Positions 17,627-25,964 of a DNA stretch of 64,000 nt are shown piece by piece. The position numbers were made by a program, and so were the translations under genes. The stretch's first letter is position 1, and the number at the start of each line of letters is the position of its first letter. This DNA is from Planctomycetota bacterium (GTDB lineage Bacteria > Planctomycetota > UBA1135 > UBA2386), in NCBI GenBank assembly GCA_016235155.1, contig JACRLW010000004.1, forward strand, positions 1-64,000, given 5' to 3'. Under the pieces are notes generated by a model, which worked only from the letters and a program-made list of their open reading frames with translations, was not told the DNA's origin and ran no database searches.

Positions 17627-19393
17627 TCAGAACTTCACCCGCACCGTGAACTCCGCCTGCCAGGCGGGATCGTCCTGGTCGAAGGCGGCGCCGGGGTCGA
17701 AGCGGCCGAGCGTCAGTTCCGCGGACATCGTGCGCTCGCGGCGCCAGCCCAGCACGAGGTCGGCTTCCCAGCCGAGATCGGCGTGCGTGCCGTTGGGGCG
17801 GGCGCGGAGGTCGTTGGCAAACAGCGACGCCGACAAGTAGTCCTGCCGATAGGTGTGCAGCACGAGGTCGGCGGAGAACGACGGCGTCGGTCGGATGCCG
17901 AGAGCGAGGGTGGTCACGCCGAGGTTGGCGAGTTCGGGCTCGAAGACCTCGCCGTAGTACTTGAGGCTGGTGACGCCGCCGAACTTCGCATTGTTGTCCT
18001 GAAGGCCGCTCTGACGGAATCCGTCGCTCGCACCGCCGGGATCGCGGCCCTCGCCATAGGCATAGCCGAGCGCGATCGTCGGGCGCAGCGGGCCGTCGAG
18101 CCGGTACAGCACCCCCACGTCGAAAGCCCGGCCGTCGATGTCGCGCCCGGCCGCGTGGCCGCGCGCCATGGCGAGCTCCGCCCAATGGCCCAGACCGCGG
18201 TACGGGCGCGCAAAGGAGCGCAGGCCGAGGAGCAGGGGCTCGAAGTCGCGCGCCGCCGTGTCCTCGCGCGCGAGCGCATACGCGGTCAACCACCAGTCGT
18301 CGTCGACGAAGCAACGCGCGAGGGCGACATAGGTCTTCGTGTCCTCGGTCGGATTGCCGTCGCTCGCGGCGAACTCGCGGCCGAGCGCCGCGGCCGCCTC
18401 GAACTCCAGCGCGCCGGCCTTCGCGACGACGCGCGCGCCGTCGAGGATCTCGTCGTAGAGCCATTCGCGCTCCTCGTCGAAGTCGTGGCGGCCGACCTGC
18501 AGGCGCAGGTCCTCGCAGAGCGCGAACCAGCCGAACGCGCGCGTCAACTCCGCCGACGTGTCGTCCTCGCCGGGATTGCCCTCCTGCCAGGTCCGGTCCC
18601 GCGCGACCTTGCCCTCGACCAGCGCGAACGAACCCGGTCCGAAGGTCCACAGCAGATCGAGCTTCGCCTCGACGCCGAACTGCGTGGCGTCGCGCTTGCG
18701 CGCGTCGTCGAGATCGCGATCCTCGTCGTGGTCGAGCGCGAGTCCGACCTGACCGCCGGCGAGCAGACCATCGGCGAGACGGATCGAGAACGGCACGCTC
18801 TTCTGCTCGTCGGCCTGGAAGAGCTGCAAGGGATCGGCGGCACGCGTGGCGTCGCCGTCCTGCGCTTCGATCCGCGCGTCCTGAGCGAGCGCCAGCGGCA
18901 CCGTTCCGACGACGAGTCGCCCCGCCGCGCGGTCGAACTCCGACAACTCGCCCTCGACCTCGAAGCGGTCCTGATCCGCCGCCGCCCGCACCTCGCGCGC
19001 GCGCAAGGCGCCGCTCGAGCGCACGCGCGCCTTGACCTTCAGCCAATCGCCGGGTTCGAGCGGCAGTGCCTCGAGCGACGCGCCGTCCTCGCCGCGGAAC
19101 CCGGTTCCGTCCGAGAGCTCGATCGGGGTGCCGAGCAGTTCCAGTTCACCCGCGGCACCGCGACGCGCGAGCGGCGCCGTCAATGCGACCTTGTCCGCCG
19201 TGTCGGACGCCGCGCGCGGGATCGCCTCGATCTCGTCGGCGACCGCGCGGCCGTCGACGAGACGCCCTTGCACCTCGACCCAGGCGCCGACGGCCGGACC
19301 GGCGTCGCGCGCCTCGTTCGCAATGCACGCGCCGAGTGCCGCAAGCAGGACCACGGCGAGTGCGCTTCCGCGCCGGACCGGACGGTCGTTCAT
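17627..19393 (-). CDS. Outer-membrane alginate-export-like beta-barrel with N-terminal DUF5666-like domain
   Basis: 588 residues from ATG 19393. The N-terminus has a hydrophobic leader ending in LLAALGAC, so it may be lipidated. Residues about 30-190 resemble a DUF5666 domain (FEVEGELSEFDRAAGRLVVG). The remainder is an AlgE-like/Alginate_exp barrel: strands such as FGVEAKLDLLWTF, LRLQVGRHDF, AFDVGVLYRLDG, ADLVLHTYRQDY and SAELTLGRFDPG, ending in Phe (FTVRVKF), the usual signature for barrel insertion. It overlaps 19390-20547 by ATGA (19390-19393) and is the last gene of the long minus-strand run. That position makes it a plausible export pore for the glycan made by the run (inference). It could instead be an unrelated porin. 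Confidence 0.82.
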   Translation of the reverse strand: MNDRPVRRGSALAVVLLAALGACIANEARDAGPAVGAWVEVQGRLVDGRAVADEIEAIPRAASDTADKVALTAPLARRGAAGELELLGTPIELSDGTGFRGEDGASLEALPLEPGDWLKVKARVRSSGALRAREVRAAADQDRFEVEGELSEFDRAAGRLVVGTVPLALAQDARIEAQDGDATRAADPLQLFQADEQKSVPFSIRLADGLLAGGQVGLALDHDEDRDLDDARKRDATQFGVEAKLDLLWTFGPGSFALVEGKVARDRTWQEGNPGEDDTSAELTRAFGWFALCEDLRLQVGRHDFDEEREWLYDEILDGARVVAKAGALEFEAAAALGREFAASDGNPTEDTKTYVALARCFVDDDWWLTAYALAREDTAARDFEPLLLGLRSFARPYRGLGHWAELAMARGHAAGRDIDGRAFDVGVLYRLDGPLRPTIALGYAYGEGRDPGGASDGFRQSGLQDNNAKFGGVTSLKYYGEVFEPELANLGVTTLALGIRPTPSFSADLVLHTYRQDYLSASLFANDLRARPNGTHADLGWEADLVLGWRRERTMSAELTLGRFDPGAAFDQDDPAWQAEFTVRVKF

Positions 19394-20547
19394 GGTTCGT
19401 TCCCCCCCGCGAGTTGCTCCGCGAGTCGCACGATCTCTTTGGCGCGCGCGCGCCAGTCGGACCTCGCACGCGCGAACGGTGCGTGTGCGGACTGCAGCGC
19501 CGCGTTCGCCGCGCACCAATGCAGATCGCGGCGATCGAGCTCCTTGCCGTAGCCGCCGAGCAGCGCGTCGCGCGCGCGCGCAGCCGAGCCGGGATCCTGC
19601 GACCAGATGTCGATCCAGAGCGAGGCGACGTCGCGCTCGGGTAGTCCGCGCGCCGCGTGGCCGAAGCCGCGCAGCGCGATCTCCTCGCCGTCGACCAGGA
19701 TCTCGTCGCAGGCGAGCCGCCCGTGGATCGTCGACGTGCCCGCGTTCTTCGGCAGGGTCCCGCTGAGTTCCGCCGCGACGAGGAACGCGCGTGCGCCGAG
19801 TTCCTCGTCGAGGAAGGCGAGCTCGCGGCACGCGCGCAGCGTCGCGTCGAGTTCGTCGATCGGGCCGCGCCGCGGCAGTCCCCCACCGCCACCCGCGGCG
19901 TGCAGCGCCGCGAGCGCTTTGCCGACGGCGCGCGCCGCGCGCGGTTCGCCCGCGAACGGCCGGCCGGCGAGCGGCGTCTCGCGGACGACGCGGTCGCCGG
20001 CGGCACCGTCGATGCGCGGGCAACGCAATCCCGCGCCTTGCGCGATCGCCGTCGCGGTGAGCGCGACCTCGCCGAGCGGCGCGGCGCGCACGTGCACGAA
20101 GGCGTCGCCCGCGCGCAGCACCGCATTGTGCTCGGGCCGGTAACGGACGAGTTCGGCCCGCGCGCGACGCAGCGTGCGCCCGAGTTCGCGCAGGACGCGG
20201 TCGAGCGGGAACGCGAGCGCGAGCGCGTCGCCGCCGGCGAGCACTAGGACGCCGCCGGCCGGGACCCGCGGCGCGAGCCGTCGCGCTTCACGCGCGATGC
20301 GCCAGCGCGGCGCGAGGCGCAGCGTGAGATAGCCGGGCCGGAGACCGCCGTCCTCGTGCACCGTGAGCCGCCAACCGACCACGGCTTCGTCGGGACTGCT
20401 GCACCGCACGCAGTCGAGCGAGAGCGACTCGACGCTCGAACCCGGCGCGAGCAGGGCGGGCGCCGCGACCTCGCGGACGAATCCGGCGTCGAGCGCGGCG
20501 GGGAGTCCCGGCAGCGCGCATCCCCCCGGCGCGGGGAAGCCGCTCAT
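19390..20547 (-). CDS. Aminoglycoside-phosphotransferase-fold protein lacking catalytic residues
   Basis: 385 residues. The APH fold is recognisable: an N-lobe with strands around RLAPRWRIAREARRL, helices, then STIHGRLACDEILVDGEEIALRGFG at about residue 275. In active relatives this region reads HGDxHxxN...xxIDFD. Here the catalytic Asp is Arg (HGR), the Asn is replaced, and the metal-binding DFD is RGFG. It is therefore probably a pseudokinase. ATGA overlaps join it to 17627-19393 downstream and to 20544-21719 upstream, so it is co-translated with a glycosyltransferase. Its role could be scaffolding or ligand binding (inference). Confidence 0.72.
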   Translation of the reverse strand: MSGFPAPGGCALPGLPAALDAGFVREVAAPALLAPGSSVESLSLDCVRCSSPDEAVVGWRLTVHEDGGLRPGYLTLRLAPRWRIAREARRLAPRVPAGGVLVLAGGDALALAFPLDRVLRELGRTLRRARAELVRYRPEHNAVLRAGDAFVHVRAAPLGEVALTATAIAQGAGLRCPRIDGAAGDRVVRETPLAGRPFAGEPRAARAVGKALAALHAAGGGGGLPRRGPIDELDATLRACRELAFLDEELGARAFLVAAELSGTLPKNAGTSTIHGRLACDEILVDGEEIALRGFGHAARGLPERDVASLWIDIWSQDPGSAARARDALLGGYGKELDRRDLHWCAANAALQSAHAPFARARSDWRARAKEIVRLAEQLAGGNEP

Positions 20548-21719
20548 CCAGCGCTCGTTCCCCGCAGCGCGCGGACCGGCGGACCGAGGCGTTCGAGCAC
20601 GACGGCCGCGCGCTCCGACCAACCGAGCGAACGCCGGAAGGCGGAGTCCTCGAGTTCGGGCCCGGTCGCGGCGAGCGCGGCGAGCTGCTCGTCGAGCGCG
20701 CGTGCGAACCCGCCGGCGTCGTCCGGTGCGTGCAGCACGACTCCCGGCGCGTCGCCGATCGCCTCGCACACGGCGGGCACCCGCGACGCGAGCAGGCGCC
20801 GCCGCGAAGCGATCGCCTCGACGACCTTCAGCGGCGAGAAGTAGCCGGGGGCGTCGTCACCGTACGGCGCGACCACGACGTCGGCCGCGCGGTGGATCGC
20901 GGGCACGTCTTCGTGCGCGACGGCGCCCTGCACGACCACGTCGTCGGGAAAGCGCGCGGCGAGCGCCGCAACGACCTCGCGCTCCGGCCCGTCGCCGACG
21001 ATCCACAGACCGAGCGGGCGCGAGCGCCGCGCGGCCGCGAAGGCTTCGCACAGGAATCGCAGCCCGTGCCAGGGCTTGAGCGAACCGACGAACAGCAGGA
21101 CCGGCTTGTCGCGCAACGCCGCCGGACGCCGGGCGACCGGAGCCGTGTCGAAGGCGGCGAGCCGCACCCCGTTGCCGAGCACGGCGAGCTTGCCGTCGTC
21201 CACGCCGTCCTGCGCGAGGGCGCGCGCGAGCGCGTGCGAGACGCAGAACACGACCGTCGCGGCGTCGAGCACTTCGCGCGCGAGCGCACGCGCGGCGCGC
21301 GGCAGCCCGAGTCCGCGGTAGCGCTCCGCTTCCTCCCACAACGGCGCGTTCACCTCGACCGCGAAGGGCAGCTTCCGCGGCGCGGCATACGCGAGGCCCG
21401 CGACGCCGAACAACGACAGCCGTTCGTAGACGGCGTCGTGCGGCCCTGCCGCGAGCAGCGCGTCGAGTTGCGCCGACGACGACGCGAGAGCGCGCAGCTC
21501 CCGCTCGACGCCCTCGCCCGAACTCGTCCCCGCGATGCGCACGCCGGGCAGACGGCGCTGCGCGTCGCGTCCGCCGCGCGCCATCACCGGAGTGAGCTCC
21601 GCGCCGCGGTCGCGCAGCGCGCGCGCGAGTTCGCGGAAGTGCACCGACGCACCCTTGTGCCCGTCGGCCTGGATGCCGGGGTCGCTGCACAGATAGGCGA
21701 GACGGCGCGGCGGGATCAC
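20544..21719 (-). CDS. Glycosyltransferase, GT-B fold, family 4-like
   Basis: 391 residues from GTG 21719, which overlaps the upstream stop by GTGA. The N-terminal Rossmann domain begins RRLAYLCSDPGIQADGHKGASVHFRELARALRDRG, with a glycine-rich acceptor loop. The C-terminal domain has the donor-binding pattern VLLFVGSLKPWHGLRFL, IVGDGPEREVVAAL, VVVQGAVAHEDVPAIHRAADVVVAPY and GYFSPLKVVEAIASRRRLLAS, with the catalytic E-x7-E region. It transfers a nucleotide-sugar-derived sugar; donor and acceptor cannot be inferred. No membrane helices are visible, so it is probably peripheral at the cytoplasmic face. Confidence 0.9.
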   Translation of the reverse strand: MIPPRRLAYLCSDPGIQADGHKGASVHFRELARALRDRGAELTPVMARGGRDAQRRLPGVRIAGTSSGEGVERELRALASSSAQLDALLAAGPHDAVYERLSLFGVAGLAYAAPRKLPFAVEVNAPLWEEAERYRGLGLPRAARALAREVLDAATVVFCVSHALARALAQDGVDDGKLAVLGNGVRLAAFDTAPVARRPAALRDKPVLLFVGSLKPWHGLRFLCEAFAAARRSRPLGLWIVGDGPEREVVAALAARFPDDVVVQGAVAHEDVPAIHRAADVVVAPYGDDAPGYFSPLKVVEAIASRRRLLASRVPAVCEAIGDAPGVVLHAPDDAGGFARALDEQLAALAATGPELEDSAFRRSLGWSERAAVVLERLGPPVRALRGTSAG

Positions 21720-22942
21720 GGCGTCGCCTCGGCGAGTGACGTGCTGCGCAGATAGAGGCCGTTCAGCGTCGCGCTGTTGCGGCGCAGGTCGAAGAGCCGC
21801 TCGGCGCGCGCGCGCCCCGCCTGAACGAGCGACGCACGGCGCGCGGGATCGGCGAGCAGTTCGCGGATCGCGGCGGCGAGCGCGTGCGGATCGCGCGGCG
21901 GCACGAGTACGCCGGCCTCGCTGCCGCCGGTGATCTCGTCGATGCCGACGATCGGCGTCGTGACCACCGGCACGCCGCAACCGAGCGCTTCGAGGAGCAC
22001 GGTCGGCAGCGCGTCGCGGTTGCCGTCGGCGCCGATCACGCAGGGCTGGGCGAGGAGCGTCGCGCGCGCGAGCAGGCCGCGCGTCGCGTCGTGCGTGAGC
22101 GCTCCGGTGAACTCGACGCCCGCGTCGATCTCCGCCGCGAGCGACTGCAACGCGGCGCGTTCCTCGCCGTCGCCGACGATCGCGCAGGCGAGCGTGACGC
22201 CCTGGCGACGCAGCGCCGCGACGGCGCGGATCAGGTCGTCGAAGCCCTTCTTCTCCACGAGCCGGCCGATGCCGAGGACGAGCGGCGTCGCGTCGGGCCG
22301 GCGGATCGACGGCGAGAACGTCGCGAGGTCGATGCCGTTGTAGAGCCGCACGACCTTCTCGGCGGAGTCGGGCGCCAGGGTCGTCGCGATGTGTTCGCGG
22401 TTCGCGTCGCAGACCGTGACGACGAACTCGGCGCCGCGCGCGAGCCGCGCGAAGCGATCGGCGTCGACGCCGTCCTGATAGATGTCCTTCGCGTGCGCGG
22501 TGAAGCTGTACGGCACACGTGCGACCGTGCTCGCGACGCGCGCCACGTCGGCGGCGATCGTCGCGAAGTGCGCGTGCAGATGTCCGACTCCGAGTGCCCG
22601 CGCGCGCGCGGCGACGTCGAGCCCGGCTTCGAGCACCGACCACACGTCGCGGCGCCGCGCGGCGAGCAGGGCCTCGAACTCGGACCACAGTCCCTCGCGC
22701 GACGCGCGCACGAGGTCCAGCCGATCGGCCAGCGCTTCGATCGATTCGTGGCTCTTGCGCTGCGGCAGGTAGACCACCGGCCCCGCGAGCTCGGCAAGGC
22801 GCGCGTGGAAGCGGCCGTCGTCGGGCCGGTGGATCGAGAACACCGTGACGCGCGCGCCGAGGCGCTGCTGCCCGAGGATCTCGTCGAGGATGAAGGTCTC
22901 CGACAGGCGCGGGAACTTCTTGAGGACGTAGCCGACGTGCAT
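21716..22942 (-). CDS. Glycosyltransferase, GT-B fold, family 4
   Basis: 408 residues from ATG 22942 (MHVGYVLKKFPRLSETFI, a canonical N-terminus of this family). A GTG at 22981 overlaps the upstream stop by GTGA and would add 13 residues; either is possible. The C-lobe has VLGIGRLVEKKGFDDLI, CAIVGDGEERAAL, FTGALTHDATRGLLARATLLAQP and the PTVLLEALGCGVPVVTTPIVGIDEI motif with E-x7-E, as in the Rossmann-fold GT4 enzymes of exopolysaccharide and lipopolysaccharide loci. It is cytoplasmic and membrane associated. It is the second of three consecutive glycosyltransferases. Confidence 0.93.
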   Translation of the reverse strand: MHVGYVLKKFPRLSETFILDEILGQQRLGARVTVFSIHRPDDGRFHARLAELAGPVVYLPQRKSHESIEALADRLDLVRASREGLWSEFEALLAARRRDVWSVLEAGLDVAARARALGVGHLHAHFATIAADVARVASTVARVPYSFTAHAKDIYQDGVDADRFARLARGAEFVVTVCDANREHIATTLAPDSAEKVVRLYNGIDLATFSPSIRRPDATPLVLGIGRLVEKKGFDDLIRAVAALRRQGVTLACAIVGDGEERAALQSLAAEIDAGVEFTGALTHDATRGLLARATLLAQPCVIGADGNRDALPTVLLEALGCGVPVVTTPIVGIDEITGGSEAGVLVPPRDPHALAAAIRELLADPARRASLVQAGRARAERLFDLRRNSATLNGLYLRSTSLAEATP

Positions 22943-22977
22943 GGCAGGTGGGGAGTCGCGGTGGGGATCGGTTGCGC

Positions 22978-24204
22978 TCACGGCGCCGCGGCGATGCGGA
23001 ACGACGCGTGTCGCGCGGAGTCGACGCCGTCGAGCAGGCGCTCGGCCGCGCGCTCGGCGCCGTCGAAGGAGAGACCGCTCGCCGCGACGTCGGGCGTGCC
23101 CCGCGCGAGCGCCTCGCGCAGGTGCTGAGCGAACGATTCGGGATCGACGAGGTCCTCGTCGCGCAGCATCGCGAGCAGGCCGAGCGCGGCGAGGCGACGG
23201 CATCGCTCGAGTTGTTCGAGGCGCGGCTGCGAGCGCGGCCACACCAGCAGTCGGCGGCCGCGCGAGATCGCTTCGTAGACCGAGTTGTAGCCGCCCATCC
23301 CGACCACCAGGTCGGCGCGGTCGAGCAGCTTGTTCATCTCGCGCGTGGCGACGAGCACCTCGATGCGCGCGTCGTTCAGCGCCGCGAGCTTCAAGGCGCC
23401 GAGGTCGTCGGCAGCCATCAGCGGACCGGCGACGATCGTCGCGCGCAGGTCCGCGGTGCGCAGCGGACCGCGCAGCGCCGCGATGAGTCCGCGCAGCACC
23501 GAGTACCCGTCGGCGCCGCCGCCCGCCGTCGCGAGGATCTGCGGCGTCGCGCTCTCGCGGCGCGGCGCGGGCGCGGGCACGGCGTCGCGCTGGCACGCGA
23601 TGCCGACGTAGCTGATCTTCGCGCGCAGATCGGCCGGCAGGTCGTAGGCGTCGCCGACGTCGAGCACGCGCGGATCGCCGTAGACGAGCAGTTCGTCGTA
23701 GGCGTTGCGCAGCACGTCGTGGGTCCGCTGTGACGCCATCTGCGCGCGCACGCGGTGCGGCGCGTCGAGGACGTCGCGCATGCCGAGCACGACGCGCGTG
23801 CGGATCGCCTCGTGCCGCAGCTTGCGCAGCACGGGCACGAGTTCGCCGCCGGCGCCGTGCGCCGCGTGGTCGACCAGCACGAGGTCGGGGCGGAACGCGC
23901 GGATCGACGCGAGGATCAGGTCCGAGCGGAGGCGCACGACCTCGTAGAACGGGACCGGCAGCGTGCGCGACTGGTACTCGCCGTCGGCATCCTTGGTGAT
24001 GCACGGCAGCTTCACGACGTCGCAGCGCGGCGGCATGTCGAAGAGGTCAGGCATCGGCGAGCCGGTCACGCAGAGTGCATGCACGCGCCCATCGCGACGG
24101 ACCATCGCGGAGACGACGGACATCGAGCGGCGCAGGTGACCGAGGCCGAACGAGTCGTGGCTGTAGGCCAAGACCCTCAGCGGAGTGCGGCGGGAGGGGT
24201 TCAC
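22978..24204 (-). CDS. Predicted glycosyltransferase of the COG4671 type (GT28-like)
   Basis: 408 residues. The start is a GTG at 24204 inside a repeated octamer (see 24200-24231). The N-terminus LRVLAYSHDSFGLGHLRRSMSV is the signature of this family. The C-lobe carries ILATAGGGADGYSVL, ATIVAGPLMAADD, and DLVVGMGGYNSVYEAISRGRRLLVWPR, which resembles the UDP-sugar-binding loop of MurG-like enzymes. It probably transfers a sugar to a lipid-linked or other acceptor. The family has almost no characterised members. Its start lies just past the stop of 24225-25964 (20 bases), so it is co-transcribed. Confidence 0.87.
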   Translation of the reverse strand: MNPSRRTPLRVLAYSHDSFGLGHLRRSMSVVSAMVRRDGRVHALCVTGSPMPDLFDMPPRCDVVKLPCITKDADGEYQSRTLPVPFYEVVRLRSDLILASIRAFRPDLVLVDHAAHGAGGELVPVLRKLRHEAIRTRVVLGMRDVLDAPHRVRAQMASQRTHDVLRNAYDELLVYGDPRVLDVGDAYDLPADLRAKISYVGIACQRDAVPAPAPRRESATPQILATAGGGADGYSVLRGLIAALRGPLRTADLRATIVAGPLMAADDLGALKLAALNDARIEVLVATREMNKLLDRADLVVGMGGYNSVYEAISRGRRLLVWPRSQPRLEQLERCRRLAALGLLAMLRDEDLVDPESFAQHLREALARGTPDVAASGLSFDGAERAAERLLDGVDSARHASFRIAAAP

Positions 24205-24231
24205 TGGTTCACCGGATCACTGGATCACTGG
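24200..24231 (-). repeat. Four-copy tandem octamer between two genes
   Basis: Four imperfect copies of an 8-bp unit, (t/a)TCAC(t/c)GG on the plus strand, cover the junction between the stop of 24225-25964 and the GTG start of 22978-24204. Read on the minus strand each unit supplies a GTGA or CAGTGA, so the repeat holds both the upstream stop and several alternative starts. Copy-number change would alter the spacing between the genes. Confidence 0.8.
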
Positions 24232-25964
24232 ATGACGAAGCGGGTGCTGTCGTGGTCCTGCTCTTCGCCCATGACTGAATCGTCGAAGCGGAGCTCGAAG
24301 CGGGCCTGCCGGCCGAGCAGCGCGGGCGGGATCGCGGGACACGCGAGGAGGAGGAAGGCGGCGCCGCCGGCTCCCGGGGGCAGCGTGAACACCGTCGGCT
24401 GCAGGAGCAGGGTCTCCGTGCCGTCCGGCGCGACGAACGCGATGCTCGCGGCGGTCGTCTGCGGGACGAGCGTCGGATTCATGAACGCGAGCACGAGCGG
24501 CAGCGGTCCGCCCTGCGGCACGGTCGGAACGCCGAACGTGTCGAGGTACGCGAGCATCGGCACGAGTTGGAGCTGGCGATCGAGCGTCGTCGGTCCGGCG
24601 ATCGCCACGCCGCGCTCGACGAGCACGCGCGAGAGGCTGAGCTTGCGCGGGGTGAAGCGGAGGTCCCAGGTGCCGGCGGGGACGATCACGCGGTAGCGAC
24701 CGAGCGCGTCGGTGTCGTCGCGCTCGGTGACGAACTCCTCGCCGCTCTGCGGATCGACGACGTCGACGTCGATCAGGCTCTCGGGCGCCGCGTTCCAGCC
24801 GAGGATCGTGCCGGTCAGCGCGACACCCGGAAGGAGCGTCGTCGCTGGGAGCGTGGTGTTCGTCGCCAGCGAGATCACTCCGCTGCGCACGCCCACGAGT
24901 CCCGACGCGAAGCTCGGACCGATCGTGACGCGGTAGCTGCCCGCGGGCACGACCACGCTGAAGCGACCGGTCGCGTCGGTGTCGTCGTGCGGCGTGTAGA
25001 CGGGTTGCCCGCCCGGCGCGTGTTCGACGTCGATGTCGGCGCCGGCGACGGGGACGCCGCCCGGACCGGTGACGAGGCCCGTCAGCACGAGCCCGGCGCG
25101 GAGCGTCGTCGTCCCCAGCACCGCGCCCGGCGCGATGCTCACGTTGAAGCGCTCGAGCCCGAGCAACGGCGCCGCGAGCGGCGGGTCGTAGCTGAGGTGG
25201 AACAGGCCGTTCGGCAGGACCAGCGTGTAGATGCCGAAGACGTCGGTGTCGTCGTTGGGCGTGAGCACCGTCTCACCCGTCGTCGCGGACTCGACGTCGA
25301 GGTCGACGCCCGCGATCGGCAGCGAGGTGCGACCGTCGAGCACCATGCCGGTGACCAGCACGCCGCTCTCGAGGGTCTGCGTGCCGAGGTTCGTCGCGCC
25401 GCTCACGACGACGCCGTCGATCGCGCGCGGCACGAGCAGCGTCGCGCGCCCCGGGCGGAGTTGGACCTCGTAGGTCCCCGCCGGCACGACGACGCTGAAG
25501 TCGCCGAGCAGGTTCGAGTTGTCGCTCGGCGTGAAGAGCGTCGTCCCGGTCGCCGTGTCGATCGTCTGCGTGTCGACGTTCGGAACCGGCGCGCCGAGCG
25601 CGTCGACCACGTGACCTTGGAGCAGGTGGCCGGTCTGCAGCGCGATCACGCCCGCGTTCGAGGTACCCAGGACCGCGACGTCGAGGAGCTGGCGCGGTGC
25701 GAGGCCGGCGCCCGAGGGCGGCAGGAACGCGATGTCGTAGGTCCCGGCCGGAACGACGACCGCGAAGTAGCCGTTCGCGCCGCTGATCGGATTGAGCGGG
25801 TTCGCGCCGTTGCTGAACGACAAGGTCACGCCGGCGACGCCGAGCCCGGCGGCGTTGGTGACCTGGCCGATCAGGGTGTCGGCGCTTGCCGGCGCCGCGA
25901 GCGCGGCGAGCAGTGCTGCCGAGCGAAGGGCGGCAGAGGGAAGGAGGAGTCGACGGTCGATCAT
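24225..25964 (-). CDS. Secreted protein of five carboxypeptidase-regulatory-like repeats
   Basis: 579 residues. A clear signal peptide (AALLAALAAPASA) precedes five repeats of about 80-90 residues. Each follows the CarboxypepD_reg/SdrD-B-like pattern: LIGQVTNAAGLGVAGVTLSFS, GHVVDALGAPVPNVDT, GMVLDGRTSLPIAGVDLDV, GLVTGPGGVPVAGADIDV, GTILGWNAAPESLIDVDV, each with DDTDxxGxYxVxVPAG. The C-terminus ends in a short, strand-rich domain. No sortase or PEP-CTERM signal is seen. It is probably a cell-surface or matrix protein. It overlaps the next upstream gene by ATGA (25961-25964) and its own stop abuts the octamer repeat. Confidence 0.83.
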   Translation of the reverse strand: MIDRRLLLPSAALRSAALLAALAAPASADTLIGQVTNAAGLGVAGVTLSFSNGANPLNPISGANGYFAVVVPAGTYDIAFLPPSGAGLAPRQLLDVAVLGTSNAGVIALQTGHLLQGHVVDALGAPVPNVDTQTIDTATGTTLFTPSDNSNLLGDFSVVVPAGTYEVQLRPGRATLLVPRAIDGVVVSGATNLGTQTLESGVLVTGMVLDGRTSLPIAGVDLDVESATTGETVLTPNDDTDVFGIYTLVLPNGLFHLSYDPPLAAPLLGLERFNVSIAPGAVLGTTTLRAGLVLTGLVTGPGGVPVAGADIDVEHAPGGQPVYTPHDDTDATGRFSVVVPAGSYRVTIGPSFASGLVGVRSGVISLATNTTLPATTLLPGVALTGTILGWNAAPESLIDVDVVDPQSGEEFVTERDDTDALGRYRVIVPAGTWDLRFTPRKLSLSRVLVERGVAIAGPTTLDRQLQLVPMLAYLDTFGVPTVPQGGPLPLVLAFMNPTLVPQTTAASIAFVAPDGTETLLLQPTVFTLPPGAGGAAFLLLACPAIPPALLGRQARFELRFDDSVMGEEQDHDSTRFVIQ

